Under the pieces are notes generated by a model. It saw only the letters and a program-made list of their open reading frames with translations, ran no database searches and had not been told where the DNA came from. DNA of 64,000 nt from Bifidobacterium psychraerophilum (GTDB taxonomy: Bacteria; Actinomycetota; Actinomycetes; Actinomycetales; Bifidobacteriaceae), in NCBI RefSeq assembly GCF_000741705.1, contig NZ_JGZI01000001.1:1-64000 (forward strand). The letters are read 5' to 3'. Below are positions 43,032 to 52,878 of this stretch, in pieces; within the stretch, counting starts at the first letter, position 1; every line of letters starts with the position of its first letter. The position numbers and the translations under genes are program-made.

Positions 43032-44411
43032 ATGAGTGACCAGAAGAAAATCATCGTCGTTGGTTCGTCGCACGGGGGGTATGAGGCCGTCCAGCAGATA
43101 CTGCTGGATGCGCCCGAGACCGACATTCAGTGGTATGAGAAGGGCGGGTTCCTATCCTTCCTGTCCTGCGGCATGCAGCTGTATCTGGAGGGCGCGGTCA
43201 AGGACGTGAACTCCGTCAGATATGCCACGGTGGAAGGTGAAAGCGCCAAAGGCGTCCATGTCTTCGTGCGTCAGGAGATCACCTCAATCGATGCGCAGCG
43301 GCATACCGTCCATGTGGTCGACCACGAGAACGGTGAAGAGCGCGAGGAATCATACGACAAACTGATTCTGAGCCCCGGCGCGGTTCCGGCGGAAATCCCC
43401 GTCGAAGGCAGGGAGCTTGAGAACATCTATGCGATGCGTGGACGTGACTGGGCGATCAAGCTCAAGGCCGCGACCGTGAATCCCGATATCAAGGATGTCG
43501 TGGTCATCGGAGCCGGCTACATCGGCATCGAGGCGGCCGAGGTCTTCGCCAAGGCAGGGAAGAAGGTCACGATCGTCGACATCGCCGACCGGATCCTGCC
43601 GCTGTATCTTGATGCCGAATTCACCGATGTACTGACCGCGACCCTGGAAGATCACGATGTCTCGGTGGCGGCCGGAGAGTCCGTGCAGCGTTTCGAAGGC
43701 AAGGACGGGAAGGTCTCGGCCGTGGTGACCGACAAGGGCACCTATGCGGCGGATCTGGTCGTTGAATCGGCGGGAATCCGTGCGAATACGGCCTGGCTCT
43801 CCGATGTGGTGAAGCTTGGCGACCACGGTCTGATCGAAATCGATGACTTCCAGGCCACCAGTGCGCCGGATATCTATGCGGTGGGAGACGCGACCCTGAT
43901 CGGCTTCGCTCCGACGGGTGGCTACGCTCATATCGCGTTGGCCACGAATGCGCGTCGTCAGGGGAGGATCGCCGCGCGCAACGCGCTCGGAGAGCATATC
44001 GCCTTCCCCGGTGTTTCAGGTTCGTCAGCACTATCCATATACGATTACAAGTTCGCCTCCACCGGAATCAAGGAGAGCAACGCCGCGTCCTATGGTGTGG
44101 AGACGAAATCCGTGCTGGTCAAGGACACGTATCGTCCGCCTTTCGTTCCTGACGATGAGGGGAACGCCGAAGTACTGTTCAAGCTCACCTTTGCCGCGGA
44201 CGACGGGCGTGTGCTGGGTGCGCAGATCATGTCCACACAGGACACCACCGCGAACATCAATGCGATTTCGCTCGCCATACAGCAGCATGTGACCGTGGAT
44301 CAGCTGGAATATGCGGACTTCTTCTTCCAGCCCGGTTTCGACCGTCCATGGAACATCATCAATGTGGCCGCGCAACAGGCGTCACGCGAGTTGGCCGCTT
44401 CCAAGAAGTGA
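43032..44411 (+). CDS. NADH peroxidase/oxidase (FAD, Npr/Nox family)
   Basis: A 459-residue flavoprotein of the pyridine nucleotide-disulfide reductase fold. The N terminus VVGSSHGGYEAV binds FAD. SFLSCGMQL contains the redox-active single cysteine typical of Npr/Nox. VVIGAGYIGIEAAEVFA binds NADH, and DIYAVGDATLI is the second FAD motif. Npr reduces H2O2 to water; Nox reduces O2 to water; sequence alone does not separate them. GAAAGGGA precedes the ATG. It lies just downstream of the Fur/PerR gene, suggesting peroxide-inducible expression, and could remove H2O2 made by the pyruvate oxidase at 9.8 kb. Confidence 0.88.
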   Translation: MSDQKKIIVVGSSHGGYEAVQQILLDAPETDIQWYEKGGFLSFLSCGMQLYLEGAVKDVNSVRYATVEGESAKGVHVFVRQEITSIDAQRHTVHVVDHENGEEREESYDKLILSPGAVPAEIPVEGRELENIYAMRGRDWAIKLKAATVNPDIKDVVVIGAGYIGIEAAEVFAKAGKKVTIVDIADRILPLYLDAEFTDVLTATLEDHDVSVAAGESVQRFEGKDGKVSAVVTDKGTYAADLVVESAGIRANTAWLSDVVKLGDHGLIEIDDFQATSAPDIYAVGDATLIGFAPTGGYAHIALATNARRQGRIAARNALGEHIAFPGVSGSSALSIYDYKFASTGIKESNAASYGVETKSVLVKDTYRPPFVPDDEGNAEVLFKLTFAADDGRVLGAQIMSTQDTTANINAISLAIQQHVTVDQLEYADFFFQPGFDRPWNIINVAAQQASRELAASKK

Positions 44412-44480
44412 GTGCTTCCGATGATTTGAGCCCCATCTTCCGGGGCCTCCGGTAGAGGCTGTGCTTCCGCCTTTGGATGC

Positions 44481-44518
44481 AAGCGGGGCCGAGGACTTAT
44501 GTCCTCGGCCCCGCTTTT
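44481..44518 (+). terminator. Terminator of the NADH peroxidase/oxidase gene
   Basis: Perfect 16-bp arms (44481-44496, 44501-44516) with a TTAT loop and a short T run. It probably also ends transcription of the opposite-strand tRNA-Thr. Confidence 0.85.
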
Positions 44519-44558
44519 CCGTGATTGCCGCAACACATACCCGCAGCGTCACCTTCCG

Positions 44559-44631
44559 AGCCACTTGACAGAATCGAACTGTCGACCTTCTCATTACGAG
44601 TGAGACGCTCTACCAACTGAGCTAAAGTGGC
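44559..44631 (-). tRNA. tRNA-Thr (anticodon CGU)
   Basis: 73 nt on the minus strand. Acceptor stem GCCACTT/AAGTGGC with discriminator T. The D arm reads TAGCTCAGTTGGTAGAGC, the anticodon loop CTCGTAA gives CGU, and the T arm holds GTTCGATTC. It reads ACG threonine codons. Confidence 0.93.
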
Positions 44632-44818
44632 ACTCCGCCCCCTGCTTCGAAGAAAGCAAGGCACAGTCTCAAGATTGTAGCGGAAAGCTGCGATTTGTCG
44701 AATTATTCAGTGATGTCGTTCACCAAATGCGTCATATCGCGCCCGATATGTATGCATGTGGGGCGATTATCAGCAAACCTTCATGCTGCTGTACCGCTGA
44801 TGGGTGAGAATAGAAGGT

Positions 44819-45943
44819 ATGAGCAGCGAAGACTTCTATGCAATCATTCCCGCTGGGGGCGTGGGTACCCGACTGTGGCCGTTGAGCCGTAAAAGCAGGC
44901 CGAAGTTCCTGTACGATCTGCTTGATTCGGGCAGGACGATGATCCAGTCCACATTCGATCGTCTGGCGGCGGTATGCGGCGCCGAACATGTGGTGGTGAG
45001 CACGGGTGAGGCCCACGTCGATGCCGTTCGAGAGCAGTTGCCGGAGTTGGGGGCTGAAAGCCTGTTCGCTGAGCCGGTGGCCCGCGATTCAACGGCTGCG
45101 ATCGCCTTGGCCGCTGCGGTTCTCGCACGTAGACATGGTGACCGGATCGTCGTCGGATCCTTCGCCGCCGATCAGGTCATCAGAGACAAGGACGCATTCG
45201 CCGAATGCGTGAGGCAGGCCACGGCGGCGGCCCGGCAGGGCTATGTGACCACGATCGGGATCGCCGCATCCCGGCCTTCGACGGCTTTCGGATACATCCA
45301 TCAGGGCAGATCATTGGCGGATGAGATACCGGATGCCCAAAGCGCCAGACTGGTCGAATCCTTTGTGGAGAAGCCCGATTCTGCAACCGCCCAGGCATAT
45401 CTGCAAACGGGGGAGTACCGCTGGAACGCCGGTATGTTCGTGATGCGGGCCGACGTGCTGCTCAGCAATCTGAAACGCTACCAACCTGATTTGCATGCCT
45501 CCATCATGTCCATCGCCGAGGCCTGGGATGAAAGCTCCGAACGCCGCAAGGCCGCGATGACACGCTACTGGTACGGCCTGGAGAAGATCGCCTTCGACTA
45601 CGCGATAGCGGAGCCGCTATCGGCCGCCGGGGGCGTCGCCGTGGTGCCTGGTGGTTTCGGTTGGGATGATATCGGTGATTTCAACTCGGTGGCCGCTCTG
45701 CTGCCGAGTTCGAACAGGCGCAACATCAAGGTTCTGGGCGATCAGGATGATGTGGTGTTCCTCGACAGCGCCGGTGATATCGTCGCTGCCCAGGCCGGTC
45801 GGACGGTGGCCCTGCTCGGAGTGGACGATATGGTGGTTATCGACACGCCGGATGCCCTGCTGGTGGCACCTCGTGCCCGCAGCCAGGAGGTCAAGAACAT
45901 GGTCGCCAAACTTTCCGGGCTCGGTCGTGACGATATTCTCTGA
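44819..45943 (+). CDS. Mannose-1-phosphate guanylyltransferase
   Basis: This enzyme makes GDP-mannose from mannose-1-phosphate and GTP for surface glycans. The 374-residue protein has the nucleotide-binding start AIIPAGGVGTRLWPLSRKSRPKF, the RDST motif of EPVARDSTAAIALAA, FVEKPD, the WNAGMFV metal site and GGFGWDDIGDF. It is the single-domain ManC/GMP type without the isomerase domain. GTG 44804 is an alternative; ATG 44819 has GAAGG only one base upstream. The acyltransferase gene starts 89 bp downstream on the same strand. Confidence 0.9.
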   Translation: MSSEDFYAIIPAGGVGTRLWPLSRKSRPKFLYDLLDSGRTMIQSTFDRLAAVCGAEHVVVSTGEAHVDAVREQLPELGAESLFAEPVARDSTAAIALAAAVLARRHGDRIVVGSFAADQVIRDKDAFAECVRQATAAARQGYVTTIGIAASRPSTAFGYIHQGRSLADEIPDAQSARLVESFVEKPDSATAQAYLQTGEYRWNAGMFVMRADVLLSNLKRYQPDLHASIMSIAEAWDESSERRKAAMTRYWYGLEKIAFDYAIAEPLSAAGGVAVVPGGFGWDDIGDFNSVAALLPSSNRRNIKVLGDQDDVVFLDSAGDIVAAQAGRTVALLGVDDMVVIDTPDALLVAPRARSQEVKNMVAKLSGLGRDDIL

Positions 45944-46031
45944 GGCGACACGGTCCGCTTCCACCGGACACGATTATCCCCGGGGCGTTGCGCAACAGCC
46001 GGATCGCATCACAGCCGGAACCGAAGGCGTC

Positions 46032-47285
46032 GTGAACGACCAACAGGCGGCATCCGGAAGCGTGTATGCCAAACCCCCGAGGAATCAGCACATCGAACTG
46101 CTGAGGGTGTTCGCCATCATCAGCATCGCCGTATTCCATGTGTTCCTCAGTTGGTTCACGCAAGCCGCGGGCCTGGGCGCGCACCAGCAGCAGATCGTGG
46201 ACTCGCATGCGGAGCTTCTCGCGGCCTCATTCCCATCGATGTGGGCTATGGGGGTCATCAACCTGCTCGGTTCATGGGGAAACCACGTATTCTTCATGAT
46301 CTCCGGCTTTTTCCTGATCCCATCCTTGGCCGAGTACTCACACGAATTCGACTACTGGCGCTCGCAGGTCGTTCCGACGCTGAAGCGCTGCCTGACCGTG
46401 GTGCTTTCCGTCCTGTTCTATGGATTCATCGCGTTGGCCGTCAACGCCTGGATCATGCCTTTGCCGGGGGCGGGAAGTGTGTCCTGGTGGGGTATGGGAT
46501 TGGAATTCATCTGGCTGTACCTGGTCTTCGTGGCGCTGGCCCCCATGATCGCCTGGGGCATCGAACGTATAGGCAGTGCAAAGGCCGAGATTCTGGCCTT
46601 TGCGGTGCTTGCTGTCGTTTACGCGCTGAACGCCTATATAGCCTTCGTGGCCCAGGGCGATTTGGACGGTCGTGGCCTGGGGGACTGGCGCAAGCAGATG
46701 AGCGCCGTGACCTATCTGGTCTCCTTCATATTCGCTGGGTTGATCGGCAAGCGGGTGCGCAACACCAGTATTGGTGGTAGCGAACCCAAGGCCCGGCAGT
46801 GGTGGCGCAAGCCCAGAATCATACTGTGGATGATGATCGCGGTCTGTCTGCTGACGCTGCTGCTCACCGGCGTTCTGGCCGCAAGCGGGCGGTATGCGCT
46901 GCTGTATGCCTTGTCCTTCAAATCGACATCCTTGATCGCCTGTGCGCTTGCGGTTCTGGCCTTATTGTTCTGTGCCTCCGTGCAACGTTCCATCCGGGTC
47001 GCGGCCGTATTCCGCGCACGGGTCGTATCGGCCCTGGCCCCGGGCATCCTCGGCTTCTACATCGCCCAGTCCTTGATGCACGCCCTGTGGTTCGCACCGT
47101 GCTATGCGGCGATGCGTACGATGCTTGCCCATGCCATGGGACAGGGAGCTGCCGTTCAGGCGATGTGGATGATCGCCTTCTTCGCTTTCGGCATAGTGTT
47201 CGCGCTGCTTTTCGCCGTGGTCGTGTGCCTGTTCGACCGTTTCCTCAGACAACCGGTGCTGCGCGCCTTGAGACTGTTGAGATGA
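46032..47285 (+). CDS. Acyltransferase 3 family membrane protein
   Basis: A 417-residue multi-pass membrane O-acyltransferase. It has the signature HIELLRVFAIISIAVFHVFLSW near residues 17-38 with the catalytic histidine, then about ten hydrophobic helices. Family members acetylate surface polysaccharides or other exported molecules; the acceptor is unknown. The start is a GTG after GAAGG with four bases between; ATG-initiated alternatives in this frame lie inside the upstream gene. It is probably co-transcribed with the GDP-mannose gene, consistent with cell-surface glycan modification. Confidence 0.82.
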   Translation: MNDQQAASGSVYAKPPRNQHIELLRVFAIISIAVFHVFLSWFTQAAGLGAHQQQIVDSHAELLAASFPSMWAMGVINLLGSWGNHVFFMISGFFLIPSLAEYSHEFDYWRSQVVPTLKRCLTVVLSVLFYGFIALAVNAWIMPLPGAGSVSWWGMGLEFIWLYLVFVALAPMIAWGIERIGSAKAEILAFAVLAVVYALNAYIAFVAQGDLDGRGLGDWRKQMSAVTYLVSFIFAGLIGKRVRNTSIGGSEPKARQWWRKPRIILWMMIAVCLLTLLLTGVLAASGRYALLYALSFKSTSLIACALAVLALLFCASVQRSIRVAAVFRARVVSALAPGILGFYIAQSLMHALWFAPCYAAMRTMLAHAMGQGAAVQAMWMIAFFAFGIVFALLFAVVVCLFDRFLRQPVLRALRLLR

Positions 47286-47421
47286 CATACGCGGGTGGAA
47301 CGATTTGTTTAAATCTGTCCTCTTTTGTGAGTAACTTGAGAGGTGGTATTGGACGACGCGGGTCCTTGTGTAACTCAGAGGTTCGCACCGTTTCCCACAT
47401 GTAGTGATGAAAGGACCGCAA

Positions 47422-49116
47422 ATGGCCATCAATCCTCCAGTTGATGCAACGAAGACTCCAGCTTGGAGCGCGCTGCAGCAGCATTTCAACGATTTGCAGA
47501 ACGAAGGCATCGATCTGCGCGCATGGTTCGCGCAGGATCCTGAGCGCACCAGCAAGCTCAGCTTCGAGGCGGGGGACCTGCATTTCGATCTGTCCAAGAA
47601 TCTGATCAAGCCTGAGACGCTGGATCTGTTTGCCCAGCTCGCCAAGGATGTCAAGCTCGATGAGCGCATCAAGCAGATGTACGGCGGAGTGCATATCAAC
47701 AACACCGAGGATCGCGCGGTGCTGCACACGGCCCTTCGTCGCCCTGTCGAGGATGAGGGCAAATACATCGTCGACGGCCAGGACGTCGTCAAGGATGTGC
47801 GTGAGACGCTGGACCGCATCTACGCCTTCGCGGAGAAGGTGCGTTCGGGCGAGTGGACCGGTGTGACCGGCAAGAAGATCGAGACCGTCGTCAACATCGG
47901 CATCGGTGGATCCGACCTGGGTCCGGTCATGGCCTATGAGGCGCTGAAGCCCTATGCGGATGCCGGCATCAGTGCCCGTTACATCTCCAACATCGATCCC
48001 AACGATCTCGCCGAGAAGACCAAGGGACTTGATCCCGAGACGACACTGTTCATCATCGTCTCGAAGACTTTCACCACCCTGGAGACCCTCACCAACGCTC
48101 GCGAGGCCAAGGCCTGGCTGCTTGAGGAGCTGCGCTCGCAGCACGCCATCGACGAATCCGACGAGAAGAGCGCCGAGGCCATCAAGAAGCACTTCATCGC
48201 GGTCTCCACCGCCCTCGACAAGGTCGAGGCATTCGGCATCGATCCACAGAACGCCTTCGGCTTCTGGAACTGGGTCGGCGGACGGTATTCCGTTGAATCC
48301 GCCGTGGGAACCTCCCTCGTCATCGTCTTCGGACCCGCACGCTTCGAAGAGTTCCTTCATGGCTTCCATGAAATCGACGAGTATTTCGCCACGACGCCAT
48401 TCGAGAAGAACGTTGTCGCGCTCCTCGGTCTGATGAACGTCTGGTACGTCAACTTCTTCGGTGCCCATTCGCATGCCGTTCTGCCGTATGACCAGTATCT
48501 CCACCGTTTCGCGGCTTATCTGCAGCAGCTGACGATGGAGTCCAACGGCAAATCCGTGCGCTGGGACGGCACCCCCGTCACCACGCAGACCGGTGAGATC
48601 TTCTGGGGCGAGCCGGGAACCAACGGACAGCATGCCTTCTACCAGCTGATCCATCAGGGAACCCGCCTGATCCCGGCTGATTTCATCGCTTTCGCGAACA
48701 CCCCGAATCCCGTCAAGGATGGCGACCAGGATGTGCACGAGCTCTTCCTGGCCAACTACTTCGCACAGACCAAGGCTCTGGCTTTCGGCAAGACCGCCGA
48801 GGAAGTACGTGCCGAAGGAACCGCGGAGGCCATTGTGCCGGCTCGCGTCTTCACGGGTAACCGCCCGACCACCTCGATCCTCGGAGAGGCGCTGACACCA
48901 TTCGCCTTGGGTGAGTTGATCGCGCTTTACGAGCACATCACCTTCGTGGAGGGCACCGTCTGGGGCCTGGATTCCTACGACCAGTGGGGCGTCGAACTCG
49001 GCAAGGTGCTTGCCAAGCAGATCACCCCGGCCATCTCCCAGGACGACGAGGCTCTGGCCCAGCAGGACCAGTCCACACAGGGACTGATCAATTTCTACAG
49101 GTCTCATCGCCTGTAA
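47422..49116 (+). CDS. pgi: Glucose-6-phosphate isomerase
   Basis: Pgi interconverts glucose-6-phosphate and fructose-6-phosphate, feeding the fructose-6-phosphate phosphoketolase (bifid) pathway. The 564-residue protein has [38 protein letters not shown], the catalytic [15 protein letters not shown] and a QWGVELGK terminus. ATG 47422 follows AAAGGA. Confidence 0.95.
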   Translation: MAINPPVDATKTPAWSALQQHFNDLQNEGIDLRAWFAQDPERTSKLSFEAGDLHFDLSKNLIKPETLDLFAQLAKDVKLDERIKQMYGGVHINNTEDRAVLHTALRRPVEDEGKYIVDGQDVVKDVRETLDRIYAFAEKVRSGEWTGVTGKKIETVVNIGIGGSDLGPVMAYEALKPYADAGISARYISNIDPNDLAEKTKGLDPETTLFIIVSKTFTTLETLTNAREAKAWLLEELRSQHAIDESDEKSAEAIKKHFIAVSTALDKVEAFGIDPQNAFGFWNWVGGRYSVESAVGTSLVIVFGPARFEEFLHGFHEIDEYFATTPFEKNVVALLGLMNVWYVNFFGAHSHAVLPYDQYLHRFAAYLQQLTMESNGKSVRWDGTPVTTQTGEIFWGEPGTNGQHAFYQLIHQGTRLIPADFIAFANTPNPVKDGDQDVHELFLANYFAQTKALAFGKTAEEVRAEGTAEAIVPARVFTGNRPTTSILGEALTPFALGELIALYEHITFVEGTVWGLDSYDQWGVELGKVLAKQITPAISQDDEALAQQDQSTQGLINFYRSHRL

Positions 49117-49160
49117 AGCGCTCCGTCGTGGTGACCACGAGCATGACTCTGTGATACGGC

Positions 49161-49199
49161 CGCATGAGGCCCCGGTGCATCGCACCGGGGCCTCATGCG
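49161..49199 (+). terminator. Hairpin after pgi
   Basis: Two perfect 18-base arms (49161-49178, 49182-49199) with a three-base loop. It is likely the pgi terminator although it lacks a T run. Confidence 0.75.
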
Positions 49200-49257
49200 A
49201 TATATACCCCGCCGGAAGCGGGGGCCGCACCTGCGCTGCCGGGGCATCGTCATCGGT

Positions 49258-49271
49258 GGGGGGGGGGGGGG
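49258..49271. repeat. 14-base G homopolymer
   Basis: Fourteen consecutive G residues, followed by CCTCATGCGA, which repeats part of the pgi hairpin arm. Such runs are prone to slippage in replication and in sequencing. Confidence 0.9.
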
Positions 49272-49539
49272 CCTCATGCGACGTGAGCGCTGTGACGACG
49301 AAGACCACGCGCACTTTCCCATTTCACCGTTTATGGGGTAATATATTGCGTTGCTGTGCCGGAATGTGCGTCGCCGCATAGATTCGCATTCCTCGTGTCC
49401 AGTTCGCCCGGCTTCCCGGTGTGAACGGATCGGTAGGCTCCCGATGGCAAACCGGAGGGATACAGATGTTGGGTGCAACCGTCAATGCACGATTCGCCCG
49501 CTTACACGTACCGGTATGCGGCGGTTATGGAGGAACAGC

Positions 49540-49899
49540 ATGAGTGCTATCCAGAATTTTGAAGCGAAGCAGATGAAGCCTGCGGAGTCCATTCCTGATT
49601 TCCGTCCTGGTGACACGGTTGAAGTCAACGTGAACATCAAGGAAGGCAACAACACGCGTATCCAGGCCTTCACGGGCGTGGTCATCGCCCGTTCCGGTTC
49701 AGGGCTGCGCGAAACCTTCGTGGTGCGCAAGGTCAGCTTCGGGGTCGGCATCGAGCGTCGCTTCCCGCTGCACTCCCCACAGATCGATTCCGTCAAGTTG
49801 GTACGCAAGGGCCGCGTTCGTCGCGCCAAGCTGTACTACTTGCGCGATCTGCGCGGCAAGGCAGCTCGTATCTCCGAGCGTCGTGACAACAAGGCCTGA
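49540..49899 (+). CDS. rplS: 50S ribosomal protein L19
   Basis: A 119-residue L19 with [36 protein letters not shown] and [37 protein letters not shown] split across the core. ATG 49540 has GGAGG immediately upstream; the frame extends further but without L19 similarity. It lies upstream of lepB and rnhB, a common actinobacterial order. Confidence 0.95.
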   Translation: MSAIQNFEAKQMKPAESIPDFRPGDTVEVNVNIKEGNNTRIQAFTGVVIARSGSGLRETFVVRKVSFGVGIERRFPLHSPQIDSVKLVRKGRVRRAKLYYLRDLRGKAARISERRDNKA

Positions 49900-49922
49900 T
49901 TCAGGCATTGTCCTTCAATATG

Positions 49923-49964
49923 CAATGACCCGGGGCCTGACAAGGCTTTCCGGGTCATTGTGTT
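49923..49964 (+). terminator. Terminator after rplS
   Basis: CAATGACCCGG (49923-49933) pairs with CCGGGTCATTG (49950-49960), followed by TGTTTGT. A moderate Rho-independent terminator. Confidence 0.7.
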
Positions 49965-50124
49965 TGTACCCTGCGACCGCTGGCCCCCTGCATAAGGCCC
50001 TGGGACGGCCGGTGCGCCACCAAACACCGTTTCCTGACGAGGGCCGCGGGAATATCGCAGGAGACCCCGGCCTTGGGCCTGGTTTAGAGTTGGTGGGGAA
50101 GCGGACCGTGAACGAGGAGAGATG

Positions 50125-50922
50125 ATGCGCGCTGACGATGTGAATGAATACGATGCCGATGCACCATCCTCACCTATCAATCGGGATGCCCGTATCCTCA
50201 GCGTGGCCGATCACGGCGTGAACCCCTTGCCGGCACCGGAGCCCGACGATGATGTCGATTGGGGATCCAGAAGAGGCGGCCGCAATCGCAGGCCGGAGGC
50301 ATGGCTGAGTTGGAAGGAAGTGCTGATCTGGTGCGGCATTCCGATTCTGGTGGTCATCATCATCCGGACCTTCCTGTTCGGCTTCTACTCCATCCCTTCG
50401 GGCTCGATGCTTGACACGATTCATGAAGGCGATCGCGTGGTGACCACGCAGCTGATTCCCGGAGTGGCGGATCTTCAGCGTGGCGATGTGATCGTATTCA
50501 AAGATCCGGCGCATTGGCTGAGTGCCGAGACCAATTCCTCTTTGGGACAGAGCGAGTACCTCATCAAGCGTCTGATCGGTCTGCCAGGAGACACCATAGC
50601 TTGTGACGGTCCCGGTTCTCCGATCACCATCAACGGTGTGGCGATTGACGAGCATTCGTACATCAGGCCGGGGGTGGATCCCAGTGCGATGTCGTTCAAG
50701 GTGACCGTAACGGCGGGGCATCTCTTCGTGCTCGGTGACAACCGTTCGAACTCCGCCGATTCGCGATTCCACCGCGATGACGGTGACCAAGGTCTGGTCC
50801 CTGTCAGCGACGTGGTCGGGGTGGGTCTGGCGATTTACTGGCCGGTGCAGAACCTCAGCTCCCTGAATGGGCATCACGATGTGTTCGCATCCGTTCCGGA
50901 CAGATCCGCCTCGGCGAAATAG
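50125..50922 (+). CDS. lepB: Signal peptidase I
   Basis: LepB cleaves signal peptides at the outer face of the membrane. The 265-residue protein has a cytoplasmic acidic N terminus, one membrane helix (about residues 64-85), the catalytic serine in YSIPSGSMLDTI and the lysine in YLIKRLIGLPGDTI. GDNRSNSADSR is the conserved box E. ATG 50125 (or 50122) follows GAGGAGAG. rnhB follows ten bases downstream. Confidence 0.93.
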   Translation: MRADDVNEYDADAPSSPINRDARILSVADHGVNPLPAPEPDDDVDWGSRRGGRNRRPEAWLSWKEVLIWCGIPILVVIIIRTFLFGFYSIPSGSMLDTIHEGDRVVTTQLIPGVADLQRGDVIVFKDPAHWLSAETNSSLGQSEYLIKRLIGLPGDTIACDGPGSPITINGVAIDEHSYIRPGVDPSAMSFKVTVTAGHLFVLGDNRSNSADSRFHRDDGDQGLVPVSDVVGVGLAIYWPVQNLSSLNGHHDVFASVPDRSASAK

Positions 50923-50931
50923 CAGTACGTG

Positions 50932-51633
50932 ATGACGACATCGCATGAGATACCGACACTGCTTACCGAGCGTGGCTTGGCCGAGCGGAACTATGACGTG
51001 GTGATAGGGCTTGACGAGGTAGGACGCGGCGCGCTTGCCGGGCCTGTGATGGTGGGCGCCGTTGCCGTGCGCTCAGCACGCCTGTCTGATCTGGACATCA
51101 TTGCCGGTGTCGCCGATTCGAAACTGCTCAGTGCCAACCGGCGCGAAGCGATGCTCGGCGATCTGGAGGAGTGGAGCGACGCCTGGGCCGTCGGCGCAGC
51201 CAGCAATACCGAAATAGATGAGTTCGGCATCATGCATGCCCTGGGAATGGCTGCACTGCGGGCCCTGACGGATGTGCAGGCGCATATGGCCTTCGACGCC
51301 CGGGCGTCCCGACCTTCAATCTGCGCCATCCTTGATGGCCCCTACGACTACATCACCAGGGTCGTTGATTCCTTCGATGCACCGGAGCTGCAGTATCCGG
51401 TGGATGTCATCACCCAGATCAAGGCCGACCAGCATTGCGCCACGGTCTCCTCCGCGTCGGTGATCGCGAAAGTCACCAGGGACCACATGATGACATCCCT
51501 CGCGCGGAGTGAGGAAGCCTATGCCGCGTATGGATGGGATCGCAACAAAGGCTATGGATCCGCGGCGCATCGTGAGGCGATCGCCCGGCTCGGGCCGAGC
51601 CCGCTGCATAGGGTCAGCTGGCATCTTTCCTGA
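50932..51633 (+). CDS. rnhB: Ribonuclease HII
   Basis: RNase HII removes ribonucleotides misincorporated in DNA. The 233-residue protein has VIGLDEVGRGALAGPV with the DEXGRG motif, the second acidic residue in ILDGPYDYI, and the DxIAKVTRD-like segment SVIAKVTRDHM. The start is GTG 50929 or ATG 50932. No Shine-Dalgarno is seen, so translation may depend on lepB. Confidence 0.93.
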   Translation: MTTSHEIPTLLTERGLAERNYDVVIGLDEVGRGALAGPVMVGAVAVRSARLSDLDIIAGVADSKLLSANRREAMLGDLEEWSDAWAVGAASNTEIDEFGIMHALGMAALRALTDVQAHMAFDARASRPSICAILDGPYDYITRVVDSFDAPELQYPVDVITQIKADQHCATVSSASVIAKVTRDHMMTSLARSEEAYAAYGWDRNKGYGSAAHREAIARLGPSPLHRVSWHLS

Positions 51634-51715
51634 AGCGGATAGTGGGCTGTCAGGTTTTTCGGCAACGTGCGGGTATTCTCATATCAGATGAGCAGGCGGC
51701 AGGGGGTAGGGTCAT

Positions 51716-52828
51716 ATGAGCGGCACCACGGGCAAAGGTGGCAAACGCCCCTCCATATTCGAAGTGGCCAAACTTGCCGGTGTCTCGCATCAGACGGTGT
51801 CCCGAGTCATCAATCATTCTCCTGATGTATCGGTTTCCACACGGGCCAAAGTGCAGGCAGCCATCGACAGTCTCGGATACCGACCGAGCAATTCCGCCAG
51901 GGCCCTGGCCTCCCGCCGTTCACGCACGATTGGTCTGATCGCCGGGGGAGTCAGCTTTTTCGGCCCTATATCAACGATCGCCGCCATTGAGGCCACCGCC
52001 CGGGCGCACGGTCTGTTCCTATCCATCGCCATGGTGGATGAGGCGAGATGCACCCGCAAGGATTTCGAGGATGTCTGCGGGACGCTGATTGCCCAGAACG
52101 TCGAAGCCTTCATCTTCATCACGCCGACCGACACGATGTTCGAGGCCGCCTGCAACGCCAAGGTGGCCCAACCGAGGGTTCTGGTCACGTCAACGCATGG
52201 CACCGGAGCGCGTGGCAACAGCGCATTGCGTAAACTGACGGGGAAGAACGCGGCCATCGTCGGGGTCGACCAATGGTACGCGATGCATGAGGTCGTTGGC
52301 TTGCTGCATCGGCTCGGTCATCGTTCGGCATGGTATCTGGCAGGACCGGGGGAATGGCGTGACGCCGCGACCAGATTGGCGGCGTGGGAGCAGAGTTGTG
52401 CGGAATTCTCCGTGGACTCCGTATCGATCGCCACCCAAAGCTGGGACGCCTCTGAGGCGTATGCGCGCATCAACCACCATCTCGAAGACTGTGGCGAACG
52501 GGGCGCGAGCCTGCCGACGGTTATCGTGACCGCGAACGACAATCAGGCGATTGGCGTCACCCGTGCCCTGCATGAGCACGGCATCCGCATACCCAAGGAT
52601 ATGAGTCTGGTCGGATTCGATGACATCCCTGCCGTTGACAGCCTGTATCCGCCATTGACCACCGTCCAGCCCCACTTCGAACAGCTAGGTCGGGCCGCGA
52701 TGCAGGAGGTGCTGGCGCTGCTGGGGGAGATCTCCCGGCCCGCTGCTCCGCGTATGAGGCACGGGATCGATCTGATTCCCGCGACGGTCGTGCAACGCAG
52801 TTCTCTGGCTCCCGCCCCCAGGCGTTAA
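51716..52828 (+). CDS. LacI-family regulator of the arabinose genes
   Basis: A 370-residue repressor. The helix-turn-helix is IFEVAKLAGVSHQTVSRVIN near residues 14-33, followed by the hinge helix of SNSARALASRRS and a periplasmic-binding-type ligand domain (residues 70-360, ending TTVQPHFEQLGRAAMQEV). It sits directly upstream of araB with a palindrome between, so it probably represses the ara genes and responds to arabinose or a derivative. An AGGGGGTAGGG tract precedes the ATG. Confidence 0.85.
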   Translation: MSGTTGKGGKRPSIFEVAKLAGVSHQTVSRVINHSPDVSVSTRAKVQAAIDSLGYRPSNSARALASRRSRTIGLIAGGVSFFGPISTIAAIEATARAHGLFLSIAMVDEARCTRKDFEDVCGTLIAQNVEAFIFITPTDTMFEAACNAKVAQPRVLVTSTHGTGARGNSALRKLTGKNAAIVGVDQWYAMHEVVGLLHRLGHRSAWYLAGPGEWRDAATRLAAWEQSCAEFSVDSVSIATQSWDASEAYARINHHLEDCGERGASLPTVIVTANDNQAIGVTRALHEHGIRIPKDMSLVGFDDIPAVDSLYPPLTTVQPHFEQLGRAAMQEVLALLGEISRPAAPRMRHGIDLIPATVVQRSSLAPAPRR

Positions 52829-52842
52829 CAACACGGCGGCGT

Positions 52843-52871
52843 TTGCCGTAGCGTGACGATAGCAGTATCAT
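52843..52871 (+). promoter_or_regulatory. Promoter of araB
   Basis: -35 TTGCCG (52843-52848), 17-bp spacer, -10 TATCAT (52866-52871). Predicted transcription start near 52878, immediately upstream of the operator. Confidence 0.65.
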
Positions 52872-52878
52872 CGTAGTT

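Larger units (their letters stand above)
49117..49539. other. Intergenic region pgi / rplS with hairpin and G tract
   Basis: 423 bp with a long hairpin, a 14-G run and an rplS promoter region. Part of the hairpin arm (GGCCTCATGCGA) is repeated after the G tract. No gene is recognised. Confidence 0.6.

Noticed and set aside
45651-46031. N-terminal extension of the acyltransferase into the guanylyltransferase gene
   Set aside because: The codons overlap a conserved gene in another frame and lack similarity; the first family motif begins about 15 residues after GTG 46032.
47245-49314. Long minus-strand frame of 689 codons opposite pgi
   Set aside because: It is the antisense shadow of pgi and its flanks in GC-rich DNA; no domain is recognisable and pgi is unmistakable.
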